A stretch of DNA of 14,698 nucleotides from DATIYF01 sp035517775 (GCA_035517775.1 DATIYF010000128.1:1-14698), one strand, 5' to 3'; shown: positions 6,995 through 13,747, numbered from the stretch's first letter. The notes: generated from the letters alone by a model not told the origin. Program-made: numbers and translations.

Positions 6995-7996
6995 ATGACG
7001 CGGCTGGTTCAAATCAAGGAAGGAAATATCCGGCGGGTGGGACTGGTGGAGGAGCCGAACCTGCGTCTGCTCGATTCCTGCTCCTCGATTTACGGGCTGG
7101 CGCAGATCGCCATTGCCGGCGGAATGAAGCTCAGCGACGCGGCGCGGCAACGGGCGCGGCGAGAGGTGCTCAGCTACGATCCCATCTATCGCGGAGAATC
7201 AGGCTGGAAACTGCTTCCCGCAATCGAGCATCCGGAGGACTACTCCCGTTGTTTGATCTCCGGTACCGGGCTGACTCATCTCGGCAGCGCGCGTAATCGG
7301 CAGTCCATGCACGCCGGCAAAGATGAGGACCTCACCGACAGCATGAAAATGTTTCGCTGGGGTGTGGAAGGGGGGCGGCCCGCGCCGGGCAGCATCGGAA
7401 CCCCTCCCGAGTGGTTCTATAAGGGCAATGGGAGCATGTTGCGCGCGCACGGCGAGCCGCTCGAGATTCCGTGGTACGCGCAGGATGGTGGCGAGGAGGC
7501 CGAGATCGCGGGCGTTTATGTGGTCGGCCCCAAAGGCCAGCCCTATCGGCTTGGCTTGGCCGTGGGAAACGAATTTTCCGATCATCAATTCGAAAAGAAG
7601 AACTATCTGAACCTGGCCGGCTCCAAACTGCGCACCTGTGCGCTGGGGCCGGAACTGGTGGTTGATCCGCAGTTTGATTCGGTGCCCGTGGCGGTCAGCA
7701 TCGAGCGCAATGGAGAAGTCCTCTGGAACAAGGGTTTTCGCAGCGGAGAGTCGGAAATGTGCCACAGCCTGGCGAATATTGAACATCACCATTTCAAATA
7801 CGCGGCCCATCGGCGGTGCGGGGATGTTCACGTGCACTTCTTTGGCACCGATTGCCTGAGTTTCAGCGACGACATCCGCTTGCAGAATGGGGACGTGATG
7901 CAGGTCTCGGCCGAGGGCTACGGCAGACCGCTGCGGAACCCGGTGCACGTAGAGGAAGGCGCACCCGCATTGGCCGGCGTCATTCCTTTGGGGTAA
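6995..7996 (+). CDS. Fumarylacetoacetate hydrolase-superfamily protein, GguC/AraD1-like
   Basis: 333 residues. The C-terminal half has the FAH fold landmarks: the metal-binding ExE in GEEAEIAGVYVVG (Glu168, Glu170), GNEFSDHQFE (Glu193 where typical FAH proteins have Asp) and GSKLRTCALGPELVV (Lys211 and the LGP turn). The N-terminal part resembles the longer GguC/AraD1-type proteins found beside sugar-acid genes. Relatives in this superfamily dehydrate 2-keto-3-deoxy-arabinonate or hydrolyse 2,4-diketo-3-deoxy acids, both next steps after an aldonate dehydratase. The ATG at 6995 is chosen over an in-frame ATG at 6932 inside the previous gene because a GGGAAG Shine-Dalgarno lies 6 nt before it and the family N-terminus (RLVQIKEG) starts here. 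Last gene of the operon. No dehydrogenase or aldolase for the pathway is in the window. Confidence 0.82.
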   Translation: MTRLVQIKEGNIRRVGLVEEPNLRLLDSCSSIYGLAQIAIAGGMKLSDAARQRARREVLSYDPIYRGESGWKLLPAIEHPEDYSRCLISGTGLTHLGSARNRQSMHAGKDEDLTDSMKMFRWGVEGGRPAPGSIGTPPEWFYKGNGSMLRAHGEPLEIPWYAQDGGEEAEIAGVYVVGPKGQPYRLGLAVGNEFSDHQFEKKNYLNLAGSKLRTCALGPELVVDPQFDSVPVAVSIERNGEVLWNKGFRSGESEMCHSLANIEHHHFKYAAHRRCGDVHVHFFGTDCLSFSDDIRLQNGDVMQVSAEGYGRPLRNPVHVEEGAPALAGVIPLG

Positions 7997-8010
7997 GCGG
8001 CTTTGCGAAG

Positions 8011-8047
8011 CCTGGCGAGCGCTGGGAGACCTCTGCTTGTCGCCAGG
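8011..8047. terminator. Inverted repeat between convergent operon end and glgB
   Basis: CCTGGCGA at 8011-8018 pairs perfectly with TCGCCAGG at 8040-8047 over a 21-nt loop, 15 bp after the FAH-family stop. It may act as a bidirectional transcription barrier between two convergent genes, although no T-run follows on the plus strand. It may instead be the edge of the repeat-like sequence next to it. Confidence 0.4.
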
Positions 8048-8055
8048 ATTGGCAC

Positions 8056-8095
8056 AAGAAGCAGATTCCTGGTCGCTGCGCTCCTCGCAATGACA
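8056..8095. repeat. Dispersed intergenic repeat-like sequence
   Basis: The stretch reads AAGCAGATTCCTGG, then TCGCTGCGCTCC and CGCAATGACAGGG. From memory, strings of this AGATTCCTCGCTGCGCTC-GGAATGACA type occur many times between genes in Acidobacteria and some other genomes. Only one copy is seen in this window, so the repeat nature rests on recollection. Confidence 0.35.
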
Positions 8096-8123
8096 GGGTG
8101 GTTAGGATTTTCGAGGTGTCTTC

Positions 8124-10049
8124 CTACTGCATCTTGAGGAACAGCACTGCCAGCGGGGGCAAAGTCATATTGAGGGAATATGGCCGTCCGTGGGCGGGCT
8201 TGGATTCTGCGAGAACTCCGCCCTTGTTGCCGATGCCGCTGCCGGCATAATCGGTAGCGTCGCTGTTGAGCAGCTCGCGCCAGTACCCGCCGGCGGGCAC
8301 GCCCACGCGATAGTTCTCGCGCGGCACCGGCGTGAAGTTGCAGATGACCAGCACCCTCTCGTGGTCGGCCTTTCCCTTGCGCAGAAAGGTGAGCACGCTG
8401 GCTGCGCCATCGTTGCAGTCAATCCATTCAAAGCCGGCCGGATCGCTGTCGAGTTCATGCAGCGCCGGCTCCTGCTGCAGCACGCGGTTGAGCTGCTCCA
8501 CCCACAGCTGCACCCCGCGATGCACGGGATACTGCAGCACATGCCACTCCAGGCTGGCGTCGTGAGTCCACTCCCGCACCTGGCCGAATTCGTCGCCCAT
8601 GAACAGCAGCTTCTTTCCCGGCTGGCCGTACATGTAACCGTAAAGCAAGCGCAGATTGGCAAAGCGCTGCCACTCGTCGCCCGGCATCTTGCCGATCAGC
8701 GAGCCTTTGCCGTGCACCACTTCGTCGTGCGACAGCGGCAGCACGAAATTTTCGGTGAAGCCGTAAATCATGCGGAACGTGAGCTCATTCTGGTGATAGC
8801 CGCGGAACAACGGATCCTGGGAGAAGTATTGCAGCGTGTCGTGCATCCAGCCCATGTCCCACTTCATGCCGAAACCCAATCCGCCGATGTAGGTGGGCCG
8901 CGAAACCATGGGCCAGGCGGTGCTTTCCTCGGCGAAAGTCTGTATGCCGGGATGCTCGTTATAGGCTTCGGTGTTGAACTGCCGAAGAAAGTCAATGGCT
9001 TCCAGATTTTCGCGCCCGCCGTACTGATTAGGGATCCACTCGCCCTCGCGCCGCGAGTAATCGAGATAAAGCATGGAAGCCACGGCATCCACGCGCAGTC
9101 CATCCACGTGATATTTCTCCAGCCAGAACATAGCGCTCGACATCAGAAAGCTGCGCACCTCATTGCGGCCGTAATTGAAGATGTAAGTGTTCCAATCCGG
9201 ATGGAAGCCCTTGCGCCAATCGGCGTGCTCGTAGAGATGCGTGCCATCGAAATACGCCAGCCCATGACCATCGGAGGGAAAATGCGATGGCACCCAGTCG
9301 AGAATCACGCCGATTCCGTGCTGATGCAGGTAATCCACCAGGAACATGAAATCCTGCGGCGTGCCGTAGCGGGAAGTGGGAGCAAAATACCCCGTCGTCT
9401 GGTATCCCCATGAACCATAGAAGGGATGCTCCATCACGGGCAGAAATTCCACGTGAGTGAACTGCATGCGCTCGACGTACTCTGCCAGGCGGGGCGCCAT
9501 CTCGCGATAGGTCAGGGGGCGATTGTGCTCTTCCGGCACCCGCATCCAGGAGCCGAGATGAACTTCATAGATAGCGATGGGGGCGTGCAGCGAGTCGTGC
9601 TGCGCGCGCGCATCCATCCATTGCCGGTCACCCCATTCATAACCCAAGTCCCATACCACGGAGGCGGTCCGCGGCGGCTTTTCGTGGAGAATGCCGTAGG
9701 GATCAGCCTTATCCGCCTCGTACCCGTGGTGCTGCGAAACAATGTGAAACTTGTAGAGCGTGCCCTGCAAAATTCCGGGCAGAAAACCCTCCCAGATGCC
9801 GGAGCTGCCACGCGGCTCCAGCCTGTGCAGGCCCGGAGTCCACTCGTTGAAGTGGCTGATGATGGAGACTTCGCGGGCATTGGGGGCCCAAACCGCAAAA
9901 GACGTCCCCAGTTCGCCATTCACGCTCGCCAGATGCGCGCCCAACTTCTCGTAGGCGCGGTAATGGCGGCCTTCGTTAAACAGGTGGAGATCGTCCGCGC
10001 TGAGCAGGCTGAAATCGTGGCGAACGGGAGCGGTTGGGGTCGTGGTCAT
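8124..10049 (-). CDS. glgB: 1,4-alpha-glucan branching enzyme (GH13_9)
   Basis: 641 residues from the ATG at 10049, the length of the shorter GlgB type with a single N-terminal CBM48 module (about residues 37-125, FAVWAPNAREVSIISHFNEW). The GH13 barrel follows, with YEVHLGSWMR, MPVMEHP-type FLPVMEHPFYGSWGYQ, DWVPSHFP and LRVDAVASMLYLDYSR. Catalytic residues are Asp321 (nucleophile), Glu374 (FAEESTAWP, acid/base) and Asp442 (SHDEVVHGKGS); their spacing equals E. coli Asp405/Glu458/Asp526. The enzyme makes alpha-1,6 branches in glycogen. A longer frame back to a TTG at 10130 exists, but the extra 27 residues look non-conserved. No strong Shine-Dalgarno precedes 10049. Upstream on the same strand, 156 bp away, is a small membrane protein; a GH57 enzyme diverges beyond it. 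Confidence 0.95.
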   Translation of the reverse strand: MTTTPTAPVRHDFSLLSADDLHLFNEGRHYRAYEKLGAHLASVNGELGTSFAVWAPNAREVSIISHFNEWTPGLHRLEPRGSSGIWEGFLPGILQGTLYKFHIVSQHHGYEADKADPYGILHEKPPRTASVVWDLGYEWGDRQWMDARAQHDSLHAPIAIYEVHLGSWMRVPEEHNRPLTYREMAPRLAEYVERMQFTHVEFLPVMEHPFYGSWGYQTTGYFAPTSRYGTPQDFMFLVDYLHQHGIGVILDWVPSHFPSDGHGLAYFDGTHLYEHADWRKGFHPDWNTYIFNYGRNEVRSFLMSSAMFWLEKYHVDGLRVDAVASMLYLDYSRREGEWIPNQYGGRENLEAIDFLRQFNTEAYNEHPGIQTFAEESTAWPMVSRPTYIGGLGFGMKWDMGWMHDTLQYFSQDPLFRGYHQNELTFRMIYGFTENFVLPLSHDEVVHGKGSLIGKMPGDEWQRFANLRLLYGYMYGQPGKKLLFMGDEFGQVREWTHDASLEWHVLQYPVHRGVQLWVEQLNRVLQQEPALHELDSDPAGFEWIDCNDGAASVLTFLRKGKADHERVLVICNFTPVPRENYRVGVPAGGYWRELLNSDATDYAGSGIGNKGGVLAESKPAHGRPYSLNMTLPPLAVLFLKMQ

Positions 10050-10079
10050 GTTCACAGACTGCTTTGGATGCCGGTTTCC

Positions 10080-10104
10080 AGTGTACCGGATGGCGGGAGT
10101 GTAC
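10080..10104 (-). promoter_or_regulatory. Tandem GTACACT repeats upstream of glgB
   Basis: On the minus strand GTACACT occurs twice (10104-10098 and 10086-10080), 18 bp apart, 30-55 bp before the glgB start. The inner copy contains TACACT, a four-of-six -10 match. This could be a promoter with a duplicated binding site for a regulator; without more copies it could also be chance. Confidence 0.3.
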
Positions 10105-10205
10105 GAACGCTGAATCCGCACTGGGGGCAAGGGGCCGCGCGACCGACACTAAGGCGCGCTGGCCCGCGTCGTTGACCGGACCCGGCCCGGGGCGCTACTG
10201 CAACT

Positions 10206-10412
10206 TCAGCGGTAAACCACCACTACGTCGGCCTTCAGAGCCCAGATCAGGGCCACCACCCAGCCGATGAGCGTCCATCCCAGGAAAAAATTCAGCAGGA
10301 CGATGGCCAGTGTGTCGCGCTTGCTGCGCGCCAGCGCAATGATCGAGGGGAGAAAGTACATCACGAAGCCGAAGCCAAAGAAGGGGAAGAAGAGGATCGC
10401 GAGTAGATGCAT
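10206..10412 (-). CDS. Small two-helix membrane protein, superinfection-immunity (Imm) family-like
   Basis: 68 residues with two hydrophobic helices, about 2-27 and 34-59, joined by a short positive loop (LARSKRDT). The pattern LPSIIALARSKRD, then LAIVLLNFFLGWTLIGWVVALIWAL matches what I know of the Imm_superinfect membrane family, named after phage T4 Imm, which blocks DNA entry of a second phage. Most chromosomal members are uncharacterised, so an immunity role here is not implied. The start is the ATG at 10412: a strong GGGAGGT Shine-Dalgarno at 10426-10420 lies 7 nt upstream. A longer frame from a TTG at 10433 would include this Shine-Dalgarno in coding sequence and is rejected. It precedes glgB on the same strand, 156 bp away, so co-transcription is possible. 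Confidence 0.75.
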   Translation of the reverse strand: MHLLAILFFPFFGFGFVMYFLPSIIALARSKRDTLAIVLLNFFLGWTLIGWVVALIWALKADVVVVYR

Positions 10413-10434
10413 GGGAGCCACCTCCCTCTCCAAA

Positions 10435-10464
10435 ATGGTACGACCTTAAATACGTGGGAATCAA
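10435..10464 (-). promoter_or_regulatory. Candidate promoter for the small membrane protein
   Basis: Read on the minus strand, TTGATT (10464-10459) and TACCAT (10440-10435) are each four-of-six matches to -35 and -10 hexamers, separated by 18 bp, and lie just before the Shine-Dalgarno and ATG at 10412. Confidence 0.35.
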
Positions 10465-10508
10465 TGCCCCGGTTCCCCGCCAGGGCCCTCTTGGCCGCTC
10501 TGCCCTCA

Positions 10509-10517
10509 TGCTAGACT
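10509..10517 (+). promoter_or_regulatory. Extended -10 promoter for the GH57 gene
   Basis: TGCTAGACT is a TGn-extended -10 (TAGACT, four of six) that ends 13 bases before the ATG at 10531. A TTGGCC at 10491-10496 is a weak -35 with 15-bp spacing. No Shine-Dalgarno exists between this element and the ATG, so the mRNA may be nearly leaderless. Confidence 0.4.
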
Positions 10518-10530
10518 GGCAAAATCAGTT

Positions 10531-12747
10531 ATGCCCGCCGTTCGCGTCGTCATACTGTGGCATCAGCATCAGCCTTTCTACAAGGACCTGGTCACGGGAG
10601 AATACCGGTTGCCCTGGGTGCGGCTGCACGCCTTGAAGGACTATTACGGCATGGTCAAGCTGCTGGATGAGTTTCCCAGCGTTCATCAGACCTTCAATCT
10701 GGTTCCTTCGCTCATCTGGCAGATTCAGGATTACGTTGCCGGCACGGCCAACGACCCATTCCTCAACGCAGCGGCCAAGCCGGCCCGGGAGCTGACGCCG
10801 GAAGAGCGCCGCTTCGCGCTGCAGTATCTGTTTCAGGCCAATCCGGTGAACATGATCGGCCGCTATCCGCGCTACCAGGAACTTTGGGAACGCTTTCGCG
10901 GAGCGGGAGATTCGCCGGAGCGCGCCGAGCGCTACTTTCAGCCCCAGGACTACACCGATTTGCAGGTGTTGTCGCAGTTGGCCTGGTTTGATGAACTTTT
11001 TCTCGAGGATCCGGAAGTGGTGGCGCTCATCGAGAAGGGCCACGGTTTCTCTCTCGAGGACCAGAACTTTGTGATCAACCGCGAACGCCAGCTGCTGGCC
11101 AAAGTTCTGCCTGCCCATGCCGAGGCCGCCAAGCGGGGCGGCATCGAGATTTCCACCTCGCCGTTCTACCATCCCATTCTGCCGCTGCTATGCGATACCG
11201 GCCAGGGCGCGGTATCTTCGCCCGGCCTGCCGTTGCCCCAGAACCGTTATCGCCATCCCGAAGACGCCCGCGAGCAGTTGCTGCGTGGGCTGGATCTTCA
11301 CGAACAGGTTTTCGGCATGCGTCCGGCCGGCGTGTGGCCCTCGGAGGGCAGCGTCTCGGAAGAAGTCTTCGGCATTGCCCACAGCCTGGGCGTGAACTGG
11401 ATGGCTACCGACGAGGGTGTGCTGGGGCGCAGCCTGGGGTTGAACTTTGCCCGCGACGGCGATGGCCGGCTCGTCTCCGATCTGGCCGAGAAGCTCTACA
11501 CCATCTACCGCTTTGAACGCGGCGAGACGGAGATGCACATCCTGTTCCGCGACCACACTCTCTCGGACCTGATCGGGTTCGTCTATTCCGGCATGGAGGC
11601 GGCGGACGCTGCCCGCCATCTGATTCACAACATCAAACAGGCCGCCCGCCCGCTGCTGGCGAAGGGCCGCGATGCGATGGTGCCCATCATCCTTGATGGT
11701 GAAAACGCCTGGGAATACTATCCCAAATCAGGCCGCGAATTTCTTCGCCGCTTCTGCGACGCCGTGCAGCGCGAGCCGGGTTTTGAAGCGCTGACCGTTT
11801 CCGAGGCGATCGCACGGCAGCCGCACTTCGGGCAGCTTGCTTCGCTGGTCCCCGGCTCCTGGATCAACGCCAACTTCAACGTCTGGATCGGGGCGCCCGA
11901 AGATAACCGCGCCTGGGATTATCTGTTTCAGGCGCGCAATTTTTATAGCCAGAATTCAGCCTCGGCCCAGCAGGCCAACCGCACCCTCGCCTTCGAAGAA
12001 ATCCTGATCGCCGAAGGCAGCGACTGGAACTGGTGGTACGGTCCGGAGCATCACTCGGCCAACGACCGCGAGTTTGACGAGCTGTATCGCAAGCACCTCT
12101 CCAATGTCTATCAGGCGCTGGGCGCCAGCCCGCCCGATTATCTCGCTCAGCCGATTCTGCGCGGGGCCGCGCGCCCCTCGTTTCAGCCACAGACCGCCTA
12201 CATTCACCCGCGCGTGACCGGCGATATGGTGCGCTACTTCGAGTGGATGGGCGCCGCCGCCTATACCGCCGACCGCCGCGCCGGCTCCATGCACGGAAAA
12301 AGTTTTCTGCTCGATTCTGTTCACGCCGGCATTGATGAGAACAACGTCTATGGCCGCCTGGATTTCGTAGGCGGAGTTCCGCGCATGGACTGTGATCTGG
12401 TGGTGAACCTGGAGTCCTGGGCTGATGCCGGCCAGCGGCCGCGCCGCGCCCTTCGTCTGGAGGCCCAGGTAGAACAAGGCCGGCTGGAGGGTTGGAAGGT
12501 CACCGCCTCGGACCGCGAACAGCCGCTGGCAGCCCCCGGGCGGGTTTCTCCCGAGGTAAAACTCGCTCTGCGAAAGAATTTCGAATTCAAACTTCCGCTG
12601 GACTGGCTGCTGGCGGCCTCGGGTTCCAGCAAACTCCGCCTGCGCTTCAGCTTGTGGCACACCGGCCTGCCGCTGGATGCCTTGCCCGTCGAAGGGTGGA
12701 TTGAGCTACAACTTCTGCCCGAACATGAACTCATGTCATCGAGCTAA
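10531..12747 (+). CDS. Glycoside hydrolase family 57 alpha-glucan enzyme (alpha-amylase/amylopullulanase-like)
   Basis: 738 residues with all five conserved GH57 regions: WHQHQP (residues 10-15), GGIEISTSPFYHP (about 203-215, Glu206), GVWPSEGSVSEE with the nucleophile Glu272, MATDEGVLG with the acid/base Asp294, and ILDGENAWEYYPKSG (Asp389, Glu391). The barrel plus the alpha-helical region extend to about residue 560; the remaining C-terminal part is a beta-rich domain (SLWHTGLPLDALP near the end) of unknown role. No signal peptide: the protein starts MPAVRVVILWHQHQ, so it is probably cytoplasmic and acts on internal glucans. Family members hydrolyse alpha-1,4 and sometimes alpha-1,6 bonds, transfer glucan chains or branch them, so specificity is not settled by sequence. 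It diverges from the membrane protein-glgB pair, which supports a storage-glucan role. The start lacks a Shine-Dalgarno. Confidence 0.9.
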   Translation: MPAVRVVILWHQHQPFYKDLVTGEYRLPWVRLHALKDYYGMVKLLDEFPSVHQTFNLVPSLIWQIQDYVAGTANDPFLNAAAKPARELTPEERRFALQYLFQANPVNMIGRYPRYQELWERFRGAGDSPERAERYFQPQDYTDLQVLSQLAWFDELFLEDPEVVALIEKGHGFSLEDQNFVINRERQLLAKVLPAHAEAAKRGGIEISTSPFYHPILPLLCDTGQGAVSSPGLPLPQNRYRHPEDAREQLLRGLDLHEQVFGMRPAGVWPSEGSVSEEVFGIAHSLGVNWMATDEGVLGRSLGLNFARDGDGRLVSDLAEKLYTIYRFERGETEMHILFRDHTLSDLIGFVYSGMEAADAARHLIHNIKQAARPLLAKGRDAMVPIILDGENAWEYYPKSGREFLRRFCDAVQREPGFEALTVSEAIARQPHFGQLASLVPGSWINANFNVWIGAPEDNRAWDYLFQARNFYSQNSASAQQANRTLAFEEILIAEGSDWNWWYGPEHHSANDREFDELYRKHLSNVYQALGASPPDYLAQPILRGAARPSFQPQTAYIHPRVTGDMVRYFEWMGAAAYTADRRAGSMHGKSFLLDSVHAGIDENNVYGRLDFVGGVPRMDCDLVVNLESWADAGQRPRRALRLEAQVEQGRLEGWKVTASDREQPLAAPGRVSPEVKLALRKNFEFKLPLDWLLAASGSSKLRLRFSLWHTGLPLDALPVEGWIELQLLPEHELMSSS

Positions 12748-12796
12748 GCCCTCGGGAACCGCGAGCTCATAAAATAACTGGATTCAGGCGAATTGT

Positions 12797-12850
12797 GGTC
12801 GGGAGCTTCACGCTGCATTTTTCAGCCCTCCCGGCCGATTCTCTTTCCGT
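12797..12850. terminator. Nested hairpin after the GH57 gene
   Basis: The outer stem GGTCGGGAG (12797-12805) pairs with CTCCCGGCC (12828-12836), with one G-U pair. Inside it, GCTG (12812-12815) pairs with CAGC (12823-12826). A pyrimidine-rich tail (ATTCTCTTTCC) follows. It lies 50 bp after the GH57 stop and probably ends that transcript. Confidence 0.45.
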
Positions 12851-12902
12851 TGTCTGCGGTGAAGGTTTGGCGCGCGCAGGGCAAGGCCTTGACCGCCGGG
12901 TG

Positions 12903-12928
12903 CGCAAAGATCTCGCAAAAGCCGCAAA
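12903..12928. repeat. Triplicated CRCRAA-motif intergenic element, copy 2
   Basis: CGCAAA occurs at 12903, 12914 and 12923, spaced 11 and 9 bp. This is the same architecture as the degenerate CRCRAA triplet at 1451-1480, again in an intergenic region. It overlaps the tail of the terminator of the minus-strand secreted protein gene. Confidence 0.4.
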
Positions 12929-12954
12929 GAAGAACGGGCAGGTTTCTACTGCCC
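12926..12954 (-). terminator. Terminator of the TrbI-like gene, containing its stop codon
   Basis: On the minus strand the order is GGGCAG, loop TAGAAAC, CTGCCC, then GTTCTTCTTTG. The TAG in the loop is the stop codon of the gene, so the last two codons form the left arm. The tail is T-rich. The 6-bp stem is short but GC-rich. Confidence 0.5.
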
Positions 12955-13575
12955 TTCGCCTGCAGCCGTCATCTCCACCGGCCGGCTCAGTTCCATCACC
13001 AGCTCCGTCCCCGCCGGCAGCATCGCCGAACGATGTTTGCCCAGCCAGTGCGCCACCGTGAGTGTAGCGCCCACGGTCCCGCCAATCAGCAATCCTTTGC
13101 CGCCGCCAATCAGGCCGCCGGCGAGCATGCCGCCGCCGGTGCCCATGCCGATTTCGGTAAGGTCTTTGCCATCGTGGCCGTTGCCTTTGAACTGGCCTTC
13201 CGTGTTGACGTCAGTGCCGCCTCGCCGGTCGGTATCTACCAGGGCCGCATTCAGCATGTAGCGCTCGCCGTTGGGCAGCACCAGGGTCTCGGGAAAAATC
13301 CCGATGGTCGGCTTGCCGGCGATGCGGCGGGGTTCGTCCACTTTGGTCACCCGCCCCTGCACCGTCGCCCCCACCGGAACCAGTGTTTTGCCGTTGATGA
13401 CCACCGGCTCGATCAGCCGCGCAGAGAACGGGTCGCCGCTCTTGCTGGAAAAAGTTGCCAGGCTGTTTTCCAGTTTCACCTTCAGCGCCGTGCCCGCCGG
13501 CAGCGAAACATTGGTCTGCGCCGCAGCCGCCACGGCCATTGCCATCCCCGCGATCACTACGAGTAGTTTCCTCAT
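12946..13575 (-). CDS. Secreted TrbI-like protein with glycine-zipper segment
   Basis: 209 residues. A signal peptide is clear: MRKLL, a hydrophobic stretch to residue 19, and a likely cut at AAA-QT. The mature part has beta-rich segments with two similar blocks, LPAGTALKVKLENSL (25-39) and LPAGTELVMELSRPV (186-200), and GKTLVPVGATVQGRVTKVDEPRR, resembling the TrbI/VirB10-like fold seen in many Acidobacterial exported proteins of unknown role. Between the blocks, residues 143-172 form a glycine-zipper segment (GMGTGGGMLAGGLIGGGKGLLIGG), which could insert into or pack against a membrane. No other conjugation genes are present, so this is not evidence of a type IV secretion system. The ATG at 13575 has an AGGAGG (13585-13580) 4 nt upstream. 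It diverges from eno. Function unknown; likely periplasmic or outer-membrane associated. Confidence 0.8.
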   Translation of the reverse strand: MRKLLVVIAGMAMAVAAAAQTNVSLPAGTALKVKLENSLATFSSKSGDPFSARLIEPVVINGKTLVPVGATVQGRVTKVDEPRRIAGKPTIGIFPETLVLPNGERYMLNAALVDTDRRGGTDVNTEGQFKGNGHDGKDLTEIGMGTGGGMLAGGLIGGGKGLLIGGTVGATLTVAHWLGKHRSAMLPAGTELVMELSRPVEMTAAGEGQ

Positions 13576-13601
13576 TGCGCCTCCTGACTGCCTTTCAACC
13601 G

Positions 13602-13630
13602 AATGTAAAGCAGCGCCTGCGCGCGGACAA
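13602..13630 (-). promoter_or_regulatory. Promoter of the TrbI-like gene
   Basis: On the minus strand TTGTCC (13630-13625) and TACATT (13607-13602) are separated by exactly 17 bp and lie about 20 bp above the AGGAGG Shine-Dalgarno. Each hexamer matches consensus at four positions. Confidence 0.5.
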
Positions 13631-13672
13631 TAACTCAGCAGGCTCTCGAACCAGCGCCGCCAACGGTTGTTT

Positions 13673-13678
13673 TATAAT
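13673..13678 (+). promoter_or_regulatory. -10 element upstream of eno
   Basis: A consensus TATAAT preceded by TTGT. No good -35 lies at 16-18 bp upstream. Transcription from here would start near 13685, giving a leader of about 115 nt before the conserved enolase ATG at 13799, or about 9 nt before an in-frame ATG at 13694. Confidence 0.5.
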
Positions 13679-13725
13679 CGTGAGTTTCCTGCCATGGGCA
13701 AGACTTACTCCGGCGTCGGCTATCT

Positions 13726-13747
13726 GACAGGTCGGCCCCTGTCTTTT
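13726..13747 (+). terminator. Terminator-like hairpin in the eno leader
   Basis: GACAGG (13726-13731) pairs with CCTGTC (13738-13743) over a TCGGCC loop and is directly followed by TTTT. It lies between the -10 element at 13673 and the eno start, so it could act as an attenuator. The stem and T-run are short, so strength is doubtful. Confidence 0.4.

Noticed and set aside
8190..9413. Long plus-strand open frame of 407 codons
   Set aside because: It is entirely antisense to glgB, whose motifs and catalytic residues are complete; GC-rich codon use creates such mirror frames and the translation shows no family motif.
10050..10130. Longer glgB starting at a TTG at 10130
   Set aside because: The added 27 residues do not resemble a GlgB N-terminus and the ATG at 10049 gives normal family length.
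12946..13575. Evidence for a conjugation or type IV secretion locus
   Set aside because: The protein only shares a TrbI-like fold style; no ATPase, pilin, relaxase or other secretion genes are present.
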